A model generated the notes under the pieces. It was not told the origin of the DNA. It did not search any database and saw only the letters and a program-made list of their open reading frames with translations. DNA of 64,000 bases, taken from NCBI GenBank assembly GCA_021800795.1, contig JAJYYO010000014.1, positions 1-64,000 of the forward strand. The letters are read 5' to 3'. Shown here one piece after another: positions 9,491-18,856 of this stretch. Positions within the stretch are counted from its first letter, which is position 1; each line of letters opens with the position of its first letter. This DNA is from Pseudomonadota bacterium (GTDB lineage Bacteria; Pseudomonadota; Gammaproteobacteria; Burkholderiales; Gallionellaceae). The position numbers and the translations under genes are program-made.

Positions 9491-10600
9491 ATGAAAATCG
9501 GCGTTCCAAAGGAAATCAAGACGAACGAACATCGTGTCGCGCTGATACCGTCAGGCGTAGCATCCTTGAGTGAGGCAGGACATGGCGTACTGGTGGAGCG
9601 CGGTGCAGGTCTTGGCAGCGGCTTTACCGATGAACAGTACCGCAGCGCCGGTGCGCAGATTGCGGATGCCGATACGCTCTGGTCCGCCTCCGAACTGATC
9701 GTCAAGGTCAAGGAGCCGATACGCGCGGAATGGCCGCGGCTGCGTACCGGACAAGTCCTCTTCACTTATTTTCATTTTGCGGCCGACCGCGAGCTGACTC
9801 AGGCGCATCTCGATTCAGGTGCAATTTGCATCGCATATGAGACCGTGGCGCAGCCCTCCGGCGAATTGCCCCTGCTTACGCCCATGTCGGAAGTGGCGGG
9901 GCGGATGGCGGTGCAGGAAGGCGCGAAATACCTTGAAAAACAGCATGGCGGACGCGGCGTATTGCTGGGCGGCGTACCCGGCGTGGCGCCCGCACGCGTC
10001 GTTGTCATCGGCGGCGGCGTGGTCGGCAGCCATGCGGCGCGTCTGGCAGCAGGCATGGGCGCGCGCGTCACGATTATGGATGTATCGCTCGAACGACTGC
10101 GTTGTCTGGATGCAACCCTGCCCGCCAATGTGCAGACGCTGTTCTCCAATCGCCATAACCTGCTGGAACAGTTGCCCGGCGCCGATCTGGTCATCGGCTG
10201 CGTGCTGGTTCCGGGCGCTGCGGCCCCCCGACTGATACAACGCGCCGATTTGAAACTGATGCAGCAAGGCGCTGTCATCGTCGATGTTGCGGTGGATCAG
10301 GGCGGTTGCATGGAGACCACCCGTCCCACCACGCACGAAAATCCGATCTATGTCGTCGATGGCATCATCCACTATGCGGTCGCCAACATGCCGGGCGGCG
10401 TGCCGCGCACCGCCACGCTGGCGCTCACCAACGCCACCTTCCCTTATTTGCTGCAACTGGCCAACAAGGGATGGCAGCAGGCGCTGCGCGACAATCCCGC
10501 ACTGCGCAGAGGATTGAATATCGCGGCGGGCAAGATCGCCTACCCGGCCGTTGCGGACGCTTTTGATCTTCCCTGTACCGCGCCCGAGCACCTGCTTTAA
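9491..10600 (+). CDS. ald: alanine dehydrogenase
   Basis: NAD-dependent interconversion of L-alanine and pyruvate plus ammonia. It starts with the family sequence MKIGVPKEIKTNEHRVAL; ATG 9491 is preceded by AGAGGAA at 8 nt (ATG 9485 is an alternative). Seen: KVKEPI, TYFHFAADRELT, the Rossmann motif VVIGGGVVGSHAARLAAGMGA (about 170-190) and DQGGCMETTRPTTHENP. The length of 369 residues is typical. It is transcribed divergently from metX, sharing a 200-nt region that holds the metX riboswitch. Confidence 0.95.
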   Translation: MKIGVPKEIKTNEHRVALIPSGVASLSEAGHGVLVERGAGLGSGFTDEQYRSAGAQIADADTLWSASELIVKVKEPIRAEWPRLRTGQVLFTYFHFAADRELTQAHLDSGAICIAYETVAQPSGELPLLTPMSEVAGRMAVQEGAKYLEKQHGGRGVLLGGVPGVAPARVVVIGGGVVGSHAARLAAGMGARVTIMDVSLERLRCLDATLPANVQTLFSNRHNLLEQLPGADLVIGCVLVPGAAAPRLIQRADLKLMQQGAVIVDVAVDQGGCMETTRPTTHENPIYVVDGIIHYAVANMPGGVPRTATLALTNATFPYLLQLANKGWQQALRDNPALRRGLNIAAGKIAYPAVADAFDLPCTAPEHLL

Positions 10601-10770
10601 TCACTCACCACGAGCTACAACAGGACAAATTTGTTCTCAAAGAAAAAGCAAGGTGGATAAAGCCGTGTAAGCGGCGCATCCACCCTATTAAATTGGTGGA
10701 AACGCTACGCCCTTCGACTCCGCTCAGGACATGCTTTTTCCACCCTACAGTGCTCTTCTGTCCACCCGCC

Positions 10771-10793
10771 ACCAGCTACCAGCTACCAGCTTA
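10771..10793. repeat. CCAGCTA tandem repeat
   Basis: Three ACCAGCT units lie immediately downstream of the ptsI stop in the 200-nt gap between ald and ptsI. Read on the minus strand they give repeated TAGCTGG with TAG in several frames. The rest of the gap (10601-10770) has only short fragments such as GCCCTTCGACTCCGCTCAGG, which resembles the repeat inside murI; no gene is seen. Confidence 0.8.
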
Positions 10794-10800
10794 TGTTTTG

Positions 10801-12525
10801 TCAGTCGTTCAGTTTATCCAGCAATTCGCGTATCTTCATCGGGTCATCGGTGCGCATGATTTTCTGCGTGAGTTGGCCAATCTCCCGCAGACTGGTGGTC
10901 AGAACGCGCTGTTTGATGGTCGGCACCTGCGCCGAGAACATCGAAAACTGACGCAGACCCATGCCCAGGAACAACCGCGTGTAGGCCAGTTCGCCGGCCA
11001 TTTCGCCGCAGACGGAAATCGGCACCCCCAGTTTATTGGCCGTGCCGATGACATGTGACAACAAGTGCAGCACGGCCGGATGCAGCGGATCATACAAATG
11101 CGCCACGTCTTCATCGGTGCGGTCGATCGCCAGCGTATACTGAATCAGATCGTTGGTGCCGATGGACAAAAAGTCCAGTTGCCTGGCGAATACGTTGAGC
11201 GATAAAGCGGCGGCGGGAATTTCGATCATGCCGCCTATTTTCACACCCCGGTCATAAGGAATACCCTCAATGTCCAGCTCCTGCCTGGTTGCCGCTATGA
11301 ACTGCAGAGTCTGGTTGAGTTCCGACACGCAGGACAGCATGGGGATCAGTATCTTCACGTTGCCATAGTGGGTCGCGCGCAACAGCGCGCGCAACTGGGT
11401 ACGGAATAATTGCGGCTCGGCCAGACACAAACGGATGGCGCGCAATCCCAGCGCCGGATTGCTGGCGACGCGTTCGGCGCCCTTGATCTGTTTGTCCGCA
11501 CCCAGATCAAAGGTGCGGATCGTGACAGGCTGTCCGTTCATGCCGGAGGCGGCAGCCCGATACGCCTCAAACTGCTCTTCCTCGTTCGGCAACTCATCGC
11601 GGTTCAGGAACAGAAACTCGCTGCGAAACAGACCTACGCCGGTCGCGCCATTTTCTCTGGCCTCAATGATATCTTCCGGCTTTTCAATGTTGGCGTGCAA
11701 TTCGATGACCGCGCCATCCAGCGTATTGGCGCGCGCAGTGCGCAGCCTTTTCAGCTTCTTGCGCTCCAGCTCCCACTCGCTTTGCAGCAGCCTGTATTCT
11801 GCCAGGATCGCCTTGTCAGGATTGACGATCAGCACGCCCTGTTCGCCATCCAGAATCAACAGATCATCTTCGCGTATCAACTCGCGTGCATGATGCAAAC
11901 CGACCACGCAGGGCGTATTCAGGCTGCGCGCCACAATCGCGGTATGCGAGGTGGCGCTGCCGGCATCGGTGATGAAGGCCGCGAATTGCTGCGGCTTGTA
12001 CTGGATCATATCGGCGGGACTCAAGTCATGCGCCACCAGTATCGTCTCGACATCATGACGCAGATGCGTCGGCTGATGCCCGGGCTGACCGGACAACTGC
12101 TTGAGCAGCCGTTCTGCGACCTGCTTCACATCCGCCTGACGCTCGCGCAAGTACGCATCTTCGAACTCGTCGAACTGCGCCGCCAGCGCATCTGTCTGCA
12201 CCTTGATCGCCCACTCGGCATTGCAATGCTCGCGTTCCACCATCTCGCGCGGCCCGATGCTCAGCAGCGGATCATCCAGTATCATCTGGTGCAATTCGAG
12301 GAATGCATCGAACTCGGCCGCCGCGTAACTGGGGCGATTGCTGCGCAAACCGGCAAATTCGCGGCGCGTGGCCTGCAATGCGGCGTCAAAACGCGCGATC
12401 TCGTCGACGATAAAAGCTTTAGGCAGCGTGTAATGCTCAACTTCCAGCGAGTTATGCGAAAGCAGATGCGCATGACCGATCGCAATGCCGCTGGAAACCG
12501 CGATGCCATGCAGCGTGAAGATCAT
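10801..12525 (-). CDS. ptsI: PTS phosphoenolpyruvate-protein phosphotransferase (Enzyme I)
   Basis: Transfers phosphate from PEP to HPr. The 574 residues show the swivelling phosphohistidine domain with SATSHTAIVARSLNTPCVVG (active His about 190), then the PEP-binding barrel with GVGLFRSEFLFL, GLRAIRLC and the C-terminal ISVCGEMAGE. It overlaps the ptsH stop by 4 nt. With only EIIA and HPr beside it and no EIIB/C permease, the set looks like a regulatory PTS. Confidence 0.96.
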   Translation of the reverse strand: MIFTLHGIAVSSGIAIGHAHLLSHNSLEVEHYTLPKAFIVDEIARFDAALQATRREFAGLRSNRPSYAAAEFDAFLELHQMILDDPLLSIGPREMVEREHCNAEWAIKVQTDALAAQFDEFEDAYLRERQADVKQVAERLLKQLSGQPGHQPTHLRHDVETILVAHDLSPADMIQYKPQQFAAFITDAGSATSHTAIVARSLNTPCVVGLHHARELIREDDLLILDGEQGVLIVNPDKAILAEYRLLQSEWELERKKLKRLRTARANTLDGAVIELHANIEKPEDIIEARENGATGVGLFRSEFLFLNRDELPNEEEQFEAYRAAASGMNGQPVTIRTFDLGADKQIKGAERVASNPALGLRAIRLCLAEPQLFRTQLRALLRATHYGNVKILIPMLSCVSELNQTLQFIAATRQELDIEGIPYDRGVKIGGMIEIPAAALSLNVFARQLDFLSIGTNDLIQYTLAIDRTDEDVAHLYDPLHPAVLHLLSHVIGTANKLGVPISVCGEMAGELAYTRLFLGMGLRQFSMFSAQVPTIKQRVLTTSLREIGQLTQKIMRTDDPMKIRELLDKLND

Positions 12526-12788
12526 TCGCCTTCCCCGAAGTAGTCGTTAATCAGCGCAACAATGGCAGTCATGGCTGCCTGCTCATCCACACCTGTCGTT
12601 TCAATGGTAATGGTCGACCCCTTGGCGGCGGCCAGCATCATCACACCCATGATGCTTTTGGCATTCACCCGGCGGTTATTGCGCGACAGCAGGACTTCAC
12701 ATTTGAAACTTGAAGCCAGCTGCGTGAGCTTGGCCGATGCACGCGCATGCAGACCAAGCTTATTGATGATGAGTGCGTCTTGCTGCAT
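12522..12788 (-). CDS. ptsH: phosphocarrier protein HPr
   Basis: An 88-residue phosphocarrier. The phosphorylatable His lies in KLGLHARASAKLT (about residue 14) and the regulatory Ser site in NAKSIMGVMMLA (about 45). It accepts phosphate from PtsI and passes it to the EIIA protein encoded just upstream. The three genes are packed with 4-nt overlap or 1-nt spacing in the order EIIA, HPr, EI. Confidence 0.95.
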   Translation of the reverse strand: MQQDALIINKLGLHARASAKLTQLASSFKCEVLLSRNNRRVNAKSIMGVMMLAAAKGSTITIETTGVDEQAAMTAIVALINDYFGEGE

Positions 12789-12789
12789 G

Positions 12790-13176
12790 CTAATGCTCCA
12801 TGTGAACGATACATTCGCGGCCGCCCTCGACAGCCATCTGTGCCAGTTCGGCGAGCGTCTTGTTCGATGAACACACCACGCGCAACAACATGGGCAGATT
12901 TACACCCGCCACGCCCTCAACACGCTCCGCATGGCAAAGCCTGCGACCTATGTTGCTGGGCGTGGCGCCAAACACATCGGCCAGAATCAACACTCCGCTG
13001 CCGCTGTCAAGCTCCTTGATGAGCTCCTCGCCCTCGGCAAGTTTGTGCTGCGGGTCATCTTCGGCCAGCACCGACAACACCTTGAGATTCACGGGTATCT
13101 CACCCAGCACATGTTTGACGCAGTCCGCCAGGCTGTTGCCCAGACCGTTGTGCGTTACCAATAATATCCCAACCAA
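12790..13176 (-). CDS. PTS mannose/fructose-family EIIA protein
   Basis: A 128-residue EIIA-Man-type domain. The phosphoryl acceptor His is in VGILLVTHNGLGNSL (residue 9 or so), followed by the family stretch SGVLILADVFGATPSNI and a C-terminal GGRECIVHMEH. Standalone EIIA-Man proteins beside ptsH-ptsI and away from sugar permeases are common in betaproteobacteria and are thought to be regulatory. Spacing to ptsH is 1 nt. Confidence 0.92.
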   Translation of the reverse strand: MVGILLVTHNGLGNSLADCVKHVLGEIPVNLKVLSVLAEDDPQHKLAEGEELIKELDSGSGVLILADVFGATPSNIGRRLCHAERVEGVAGVNLPMLLRVVCSSNKTLAELAQMAVEGGRECIVHMEH

Positions 13177-13189
13177 TTCAAATTCCCCC

Positions 13190-14263
13190 TTATTCCACCT
13201 GTAACTTTACCGCTTTATCAGTGAATTCCAGCCGTTTCTGCATACCGCTGGTGATATGAATGTCGCCCGCCTCATCCACCAGCATCGCATCCGTCAGGCC
13301 CATCCGGGTGGCCGCCGCACGCCAGCCCTGCACACCGGAGATGAACAAGGGCTTGGAAGCCGCATCCGACAACACCCCGGCGTGTATTCCACGCGTCATG
13401 ATCGTCACAGCCTGCACGCCCTGCATGGGATATCCACTGGCGGGGTCAATCAGGTGGCAATAACGCTTGCCGCCCAACATGAAATAACGCTGGTAGTCGC
13501 CTGATGTACCGATGGCTTCGCCGTCATGCAAATCGACAGCGGCCAGCGCACCGGATTTGCGGGGATGCTGTATGCCGACGCGCCACGGGCGTGGGCCGTG
13601 TTGCCCAATGGCCAGGATATTACCGCCGATGTTGATCAAGGCATCGTGGATACCTTGCTTCTTCAATATTTCAGCCGCCCGATCCAGCGCATATCCCTTG
13701 GCATAGCCGCCCAGATCGATCTGCACGGCTTTGTTGCTGCTGCGCACAAGCACCCCGCCCCCGACAGGCTCAAAGCTGAGATCACCCATCTGCGGATTGG
13801 CGCTTACCCACTGCGCAATCAGCTTTTCATCCGGTTGCACCGGCTTGAAATCATCGGCATGGAAACCCCATAGCTGCACCAGTCCACCGACAGCAGGATT
13901 GAAAAGCCCCTGCGACTGTTTTGACATTGACGCCGCATCCTGCAACATGGCGGCCAGCTCAGGGGAGACGACCTTGCTCTCACCAAGGGCTATGGCCTTG
14001 TTCAAATCGCTCAACTCGGAAGGCTTCCAGGCATGCAGCATGTCATGCAGACGCTGAAATTCCTGCATCACGGCCGCGACAGCCTGCCTTGCATGCGGTT
14101 CGGATTCGCCATAAATACTGACTTCCACCAGCGTGCCGAACACGTAGCCCTGCTCCTGATACAGGGAGTCCTTGCCGCAACCCAGAAGACAGAGGACAGA
14201 GGACATAACCAGACACTTGGCGACCGTTCTTAGGTCGCTTAGTGGATTGGCTAGTCGTTTCAT
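13190..14263 (-). CDS. apbE: FAD:protein FMN transferase, lipoprotein
   Basis: Attaches FMN covalently to periplasmic flavoproteins. Seen: GTLVEVSIYGE, the FAD/Mg site VQIDLGGYAKGYALDRA and NIGGNILAIG, then GEAIGTSGDYQRYF and DPASGYPMQGV. A signal peptide ends in the lipobox LLGC, so the protein is likely anchored at the membrane. The start is uncertain: ATG 14263 (MKRLANPL) gives n-, h- and c-regions, and ATG 14206 would be shorter. Both starts, and most of the signal peptide, lie inside repeat elements and lack an obvious ribosome-binding site. Confidence 0.9.
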   Translation of the reverse strand: MKRLANPLSDLRTVAKCLVMSSVLCLLGCGKDSLYQEQGYVFGTLVEVSIYGESEPHARQAVAAVMQEFQRLHDMLHAWKPSELSDLNKAIALGESKVVSPELAAMLQDAASMSKQSQGLFNPAVGGLVQLWGFHADDFKPVQPDEKLIAQWVSANPQMGDLSFEPVGGGVLVRSSNKAVQIDLGGYAKGYALDRAAEILKKQGIHDALINIGGNILAIGQHGPRPWRVGIQHPRKSGALAAVDLHDGEAIGTSGDYQRYFMLGGKRYCHLIDPASGYPMQGVQAVTIMTRGIHAGVLSDAASKPLFISGVQGWRAAATRMGLTDAMLVDEAGDIHITSGMQKRLEFTDKAVKLQVE

Positions 14264-14265
14264 CA
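14206..14265. repeat. palindromic element B, copy 1
   Basis: A 60-bp element starts TAACCAGACACTTGGC and ends GGATTGGCTAGTCGTTTCATCA, with an internal hairpin (GCGACC/GGTCGC). Copy 2 at 46024-46077 has the same ends but a different internal hairpin (GCCAGC/GCTGGC). Here the element supplies the start codon and first codons of apbE. Confidence 0.8.
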
Positions 14266-14440
14266 GAAGACAGAAGACAGAGGACAGAAGACGGTACCGC
14301 AGCTTCGCCGTTTTTTTATAAGTTTGCCGCGCAGCGGCAGGCAAAATTTTGTCATCTGATGTCTGTCCTCTGTCCTCTGTCCTCTGGTAGCGGCACAGCC
14401 GCAGCAAAACCTCTGTCATCTGATACCTGTCATCAGTCAT
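14264..14440. repeat. GACAGA/GGACAGA repeats between apbE and gshA
   Basis: The gap between the two genes is built mostly of short imperfect units (AGAAGACAG, AGAGGACAG and, on the other strand, CTGTCCTCTGTCCTC) at 14264-14292 and 14357-14440, flanking about 60 nt of unrelated sequence. The array continues into the last gshA codons, and more units lie at 14184-14205 inside the apbE signal peptide. Related units precede trpE at 61598-61629. Confidence 0.85.
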
Positions 14441-15728
14441 CTGCCGTCTCCAGCTCCACCGAGGCGGCCAGCAACGCCAGACGCGCCACCACGCCGTAGG
14501 CATAAAACCGGTTCGGCGTGTCGTCCGGCGCGCTGTCCGGATTCGGCAGCGTGCAGCAGGACTCGAACGCCAGCGGCACGAAGTGCATGCCCGGCGCATT
14601 GAGATTCTCGTCCACGCCGCGAGTGGTGTGCACGCGATAAAAACCGCCGACCACGGAATGGTCGATCATGTACACCACCGGTTCGGCTACCGCTTCATTG
14701 ATGCTCTCGAAGGTATAGACGCCTTCCTGCACCAGCACATCCGAAACTTCGAGGCCCTCTTTCACCACCGCCATCTTGTTGCGCTGGCGACGAGAAAGAC
14801 CGGTAATCTCGCTGGCATCCTTGACCGTCATGATGCCCATGCCATAAGTCCCCGCATCGGCTTTGACGATAACGAATGGATCGTGCTTTACGCCATATTC
14901 GGCATACTTGCTGCGCATCTTTTGCAAAACGTCATCCACCTGGGCGGCCAGACACGCTTCGCCGGTGCGCTCATGAAAATTGACCTGGTTGCATGTCGCA
15001 AAATAGGGATTGATCAGCCAGGGATCGATATTTAGCAGCGCGGCAAACTCTCCCGCCACCCGGTCGTAAGCCGTGAAATGCCTGGATTTTCGCCGCGTGT
15101 ACCAGCCTGCTGAAAGGGGCGGCAGTATCGTCTGCTCGATATTTTTGAGAATATCCGGCACTCCTGCCGACAAATCATTGTTAAGCAACACCACGCAGGG
15201 ATTAAAACCTGTCCCGGACTCCGATCCGGGATCACCCAGGCCCAGGCGGTTGCCGCGCCGCACCAGCGGCTCCAGCTTCAATTCACCGCCGTTGGGCAAC
15301 GGTATAGTGGTCGGCATCGTGATCTCCGGCAGCAGGCTGCCCACCCGCACCATCATTCCCGCCTGCTTCAGGATGGTGACGATCTGTGCCACATTTTGCA
15401 GATAAAACAGATTGCGCGTGTGATTTTCCGGGATCAGCAGCACCCCGCGCGCATCCGGGCAAATCTTCTCCACCGCACCCTGCATGGCCTGCACGCACAA
15501 CGGCAGAAAATCCGGATTGAGATTATTGAATCCGCCGGGAAACAGGTTGGTATCCACCGGCGCCAGCTTGAAACCGCAATTGCGCAAATCCACCGAGGCG
15601 TATAACGGGGCCGTATGTTCCAGCCATTGCCTGCGAAACCAATGCTCTATGGTCGGCATGGCTGCCAGAAACCGCCGCTCCAGATCGAGCAGCGGGCCGT
15701 TGAGTGCGGTAGTAAGATGAGGAACCAT
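14433..15728 (-). CDS. gshA: glutamate-cysteine ligase (Acidithiobacillus-type GshA)
   Basis: First step of glutathione synthesis: ATP-dependent ligation of glutamate and cysteine. The 431 residues match, from memory, the GshA family first defined in Acidithiobacillus ferrooxidans (TIGR02049): DTNLFPGGFNNLNPDF near 60, LIPENHTRN, FHERTGEACLAAQVDDVL, VKADAGTYGMGIMTVKD and YMIDHSVVGGFYRVHTTRG. The C-terminal ETADD and stop come from the adjacent GACAGA-type repeat. It precedes apbE and the PTS genes on the same strand. Confidence 0.93.
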   Translation of the reverse strand: MVPHLTTALNGPLLDLERRFLAAMPTIEHWFRRQWLEHTAPLYASVDLRNCGFKLAPVDTNLFPGGFNNLNPDFLPLCVQAMQGAVEKICPDARGVLLIPENHTRNLFYLQNVAQIVTILKQAGMMVRVGSLLPEITMPTTIPLPNGGELKLEPLVRRGNRLGLGDPGSESGTGFNPCVVLLNNDLSAGVPDILKNIEQTILPPLSAGWYTRRKSRHFTAYDRVAGEFAALLNIDPWLINPYFATCNQVNFHERTGEACLAAQVDDVLQKMRSKYAEYGVKHDPFVIVKADAGTYGMGIMTVKDASEITGLSRRQRNKMAVVKEGLEVSDVLVQEGVYTFESINEAVAEPVVYMIDHSVVGGFYRVHTTRGVDENLNAPGMHFVPLAFESCCTLPNPDSAPDDTPNRFYAYGVVARLALLAASVELETADD

Positions 15729-15783
15729 GATGTGTCTGATATAACGGATGCAGACATTCTAGCCGATTGGCTGGCCAAACGGC

Positions 15784-16677
15784 TTATTGTCCGTCTTTTT
15801 CGAGTGCAGATGCCTCAGCCTTACTGTTCATGACGATAATACTGATGCGCCGGTTGCGTGCATCAAACTGATCGGCTGGATTAAACAAAATGGAATGGGC
15901 AAGACCCACCACCCTCAGGACTTTCCCTTGATCCATTCCGCCCGAAATCAATTCCCGCCGCGATGCGTTCGCTCTGTCGGACGAGAGCTCCCAGTTGCTG
16001 TAACCCGCATTGCCGCCCTGATAGGCGACGGCATCGGTGTGCCCCGACAAACCGATCTTGTTGGGCACCTGGTTCAGCGTTTTGCCTATCGAGCGTAATA
16101 TTTCCACAGCATAGGGTTGCAGGATCGCACTGCCAATTTCAAACATCGGACGGTTTTGCGCATCGACTATCATGATGCGCAGCCCCTCAGTCGTCATGTC
16201 GACCTGCAACTGATCCTTGTACCGGCTCAACTTTGGATCGGTTTCGATGAGTTGCTCCAACTGTCCTTTGAGCGACTGTAGTCTTTTTATTTCCTGTAAC
16301 CGCAACAGTCGTCCGGCATCCTCCATTGTAATGGCGATATTTTTCGTTGGCTGCGCGCCGTATTTAACCTGGCCGGTCGCCATGGTCTTATCATCGCCAT
16401 AATCGCTCACGATTTGGCTGGAAGCCACGTTTTCAGTCTGTCCGCCTGCAAGCGCGGTCAGCAAGGGGGTCTTGAAATATTTCTCAATCGCCCTTCTGTC
16501 CGCAACCGAGACGGCGGAGATCAGCCATAACATCAAAAAAAAGGCCATGAGCGCGGTTACAAAATCGGCATAGGCGATTTTCCACGCGCCGCGCGGCGGC
16601 TGACGTATTACACGGCGTATCCGCCGGATGATAATCTTCCGTTTGAATGGCTTGCTTTTTTTGGGCGAGCTGATCAT
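15784..16677 (-). CDS. motB: MotB-like flagellar motor / OmpA-domain protein
   Basis: An inner-membrane stator protein that anchors to peptidoglycan. Basic N-terminus, one membrane segment WKIAYADFVTALMAFFLML (about residues 33-52) with the proton-path Asp in YADF, a periplasmic linker, and the OmpA-like domain with LSGHTDAVAYQGG and LSSDRANASRREL. 297 residues. ATG 16677 is chosen; the longer frame is non-homologous. No motA lies next to it, which is unusual because motAB are normally adjacent. Confidence 0.88.
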   Translation of the reverse strand: MISSPKKSKPFKRKIIIRRIRRVIRQPPRGAWKIAYADFVTALMAFFLMLWLISAVSVADRRAIEKYFKTPLLTALAGGQTENVASSQIVSDYGDDKTMATGQVKYGAQPTKNIAITMEDAGRLLRLQEIKRLQSLKGQLEQLIETDPKLSRYKDQLQVDMTTEGLRIMIVDAQNRPMFEIGSAILQPYAVEILRSIGKTLNQVPNKIGLSGHTDAVAYQGGNAGYSNWELSSDRANASRRELISGGMDQGKVLRVVGLAHSILFNPADQFDARNRRISIIVMNSKAEASALEKDGQ

Positions 16678-16944
16678 AAAACCTGACTGGCAATCGAATT
16701 GTTGCGAGAGTTTCACGTTTAAAATAATACAAAGCCCGGAAACGCCCGAAAACTGGATTACCTGGCGACCCCGCTGGCACTCGACTGCTGTCGTATAGGA
16801 ATAACCCCTTAGCCCGGTAGCTTTGCGTCCCCGCCTTTCAACGGGTTTGCCCTTGCAGGCGTTGATGTATAAATCAACGTTTGCGATGCAAATGTACCGG
16901 AATTGCTGCATACGCGTCAATCGACTTTCCGAACTCGCGCTTAA

Positions 16945-17016
16945 CGTAAAACTCGCGTAGCGATTCGTTCGTTCCCTCTCCTTCCGGGAGAGGGTTTGGG
17001 TGAGGGGAACGGGCAT
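16945..17016. repeat. repeat A, copy 1
   Basis: A repeat of the form CGTAAAACTCGCGTAGCGATTC, CCCTCTCC, a short turn, GGAGAGGGTTTGGGTGAGGG and CGGGCAT. Copies 2 (43402-43498, inside ogt) and 3 (45945-46094) are similar. It fills part of the 435-nt gap between motB and the ABC-F gene (16678-17112). The rest of that gap has no gene I can support; a -10-like TAGAAT lies at 17082-17087. Confidence 0.8.
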
Positions 17017-17112
17017 GGTAGGTTTCATTATTCGGGGTGCCTGCCTGCCATGACCGTTAGTACACCAGATGCGCTGATGGTAGAATACGCGACTTATTTT
17101 GTGAGGCACCCC

Positions 17113-18711
17113 ATGTTATCTACCGCAAACATCACCATGCAATTCGGGGCCAAGCCCCTGTTCGAGAACGTTTCCGTGAAATTCGGCAACGGCAACCGTT
17201 ACGGCCTGATCGGCGCAAACGGCTGCGGCAAGTCCACCTTCATGAAAATCCTGGGCCGCGATCTGGTGCAGACTTCAGGCGAAGTCATGCTGGACAAATC
17301 CGAGCGTCTGGGCAAGTTGCGCCAGGATCAGTTCGCCTATGAAGACAACCGCGTGCTGGATGTGGTGATGATGGGGCATGACGAAATGTGGCAGGTGATG
17401 TCGGAGCGCGATGGTATTTACGCCAATCCGGATGCCACCGAAGAAGACTACATGCGCGCCGCCGACCTGGAAGCCGAGTTCGCCGAATACGACGGCTATA
17501 CGGCCGAGGCGCGCGCCGGCGAGTTGCTGCTGGGCCTGGGGATCGCCATCGAATTGCATCACGGCCCGATGAGCGCAGTCGCACCCGGCTTCAAGCTGCG
17601 CGTGCTGCTGGCTCAGGCGCTGTTTTCCGACCCGGACATTCTGCTGCTGGACGAACCCACCAACAACCTGGACATCAACACCATCCGCTGGCTGGAAAAC
17701 ATCCTCAATGCGCGCACCTGCACCATGGTCATCATCTCGCACGACCGCCACTTCCTGAACAGCGTGTGCACCCACATGTCCGACCTGGATTATGGCAAGA
17801 TCACCACCTATCCCGGCACCTACGACGATTACATGCTGGCCTCCGCCCAGGCGCGCGAGCAGCAATCGGCCGACAACACCAAGGCAAAGGAGAAAGTCGC
17901 CGAACTCAAAGCCTTCGTTGCGCGCTTCTCGGCCAATGCCTCCAAGGCCAAGCAGGCCACTTCCCGCGCGCGCCAGATCGACAAGATCAAGATCGAGGAC
18001 ATCAAACCGTCCAGCCGCCAGTACCCGTTCATCCGCTTCGAATATGACGACAGGGAAAAACTGCACCGCACCGCGGTGGAAGTCGAAAATTTGTCCAAGG
18101 GTTTCGACCGCGTGTTGTTCTCCAACGTCAATTTCCGCATCGATGCAGGCGAGAAGGTCGCCATCATCGGCCCCAACGGGATCGGCAAGACAACCCTGCT
18201 GCGCTGTCTGGCCGCCGACCTGCCCCCTGATTTTGGGGCCATCAAGTGGACGGAGAAGGCAAAAATCGGTTACTACGCGCAGGACAGCACCGCCGAATTC
18301 GCTGAAGACCGCATCATGACCGACTGGATGACCTACTGGCGCGGCCCCAATGACGACGACCAGACCGTGCGGGCCACGCTGGGCCGTTTGCTGTTCTCCG
18401 GCGATGATGCGCATAAACCGGTCAAAGTGCTGTCCGGCGGTGAAAAGGGACGCCTGCTGTTCGGCAAACTGATGCTGCAGCGCAACAACGTGCTGCTGAT
18501 GGACGAGCCGACCAACCATATGGACATGGAGTCCATCGAGTCGCTCAATACGGCGCTGCTCGAATACAAGGGCACCGTGGTTTTCGTCAGTCATGACCGC
18601 GAATTCGTCTCATCGCTTGCCACGCGCATCATAGAAATTACGGCCAAGGGCGTCACCGATTACCACGGCACGTATGAGGAATATCTGCGCGATCAGGGCA
18701 TGTCGGTTTAA
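17113..18711 (+). CDS. ybiT: ABC-F family ATPase (YbiT-like)
   Basis: A soluble twin-ATPase protein of the translation-associated ABC-F family, with no membrane segments. ATG 17113 ([12 protein letters not shown]) matches the family start. Two Walker A motifs (GANGCGKST near 36, GPNGIGKTT near 353), two Walker B regions ([24 protein letters not shown]) and signature [14 protein letters not shown]. It is closest, from memory, to Escherichia coli YbiT (MLVSSNVTMQFG). Confidence 0.93.
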   Translation: MLSTANITMQFGAKPLFENVSVKFGNGNRYGLIGANGCGKSTFMKILGRDLVQTSGEVMLDKSERLGKLRQDQFAYEDNRVLDVVMMGHDEMWQVMSERDGIYANPDATEEDYMRAADLEAEFAEYDGYTAEARAGELLLGLGIAIELHHGPMSAVAPGFKLRVLLAQALFSDPDILLLDEPTNNLDINTIRWLENILNARTCTMVIISHDRHFLNSVCTHMSDLDYGKITTYPGTYDDYMLASAQAREQQSADNTKAKEKVAELKAFVARFSANASKAKQATSRARQIDKIKIEDIKPSSRQYPFIRFEYDDREKLHRTAVEVENLSKGFDRVLFSNVNFRIDAGEKVAIIGPNGIGKTTLLRCLAADLPPDFGAIKWTEKAKIGYYAQDSTAEFAEDRIMTDWMTYWRGPNDDDQTVRATLGRLLFSGDDAHKPVKVLSGGEKGRLLFGKLMLQRNNVLLMDEPTNHMDMESIESLNTALLEYKGTVVFVSHDREFVSSLATRIIEITAKGVTDYHGTYEEYLRDQGMSV

Positions 18712-18727
18712 CAAGCCTTAAAATGGC

Positions 18728-18850
18728 GTCATTCCCGCGCAGGCGGGAATCCAGGCAATTGATTAAGCCCCCCGCGTAGCGGACAAAACATTGGTTGTCG
18801 GCTTTGCCGGTTTTTATTTTTTGCTGGATTCCCGCCTGCGCGGGAATGAC
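18728..18850. mobile_element. 123-bp palindromic element with perfect 27-bp arms
   Basis: The left arm (18728-18754) and right arm (18824-18850) are exact reverse complements over 27 bp. Each arm also contains its own palindrome, ATTCCCGC-GCAG-GCGGGAAT. The 69-bp centre has no gene. It sits between the ABC-F gene and murI and ends 6 bp before the murI ATG, so it can influence murI expression. It resembles small non-autonomous palindromic elements; no clear target duplication is seen. Confidence 0.85.
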
Positions 18851-18856
18851 CGGAGC

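Noticed and set aside
15755-15800. Third copy of element B near the motB end
   Set aside because: GATTGGCTGGCCAAACGGC is only partly similar to the B end and overlaps the motB stop; too weak to call.
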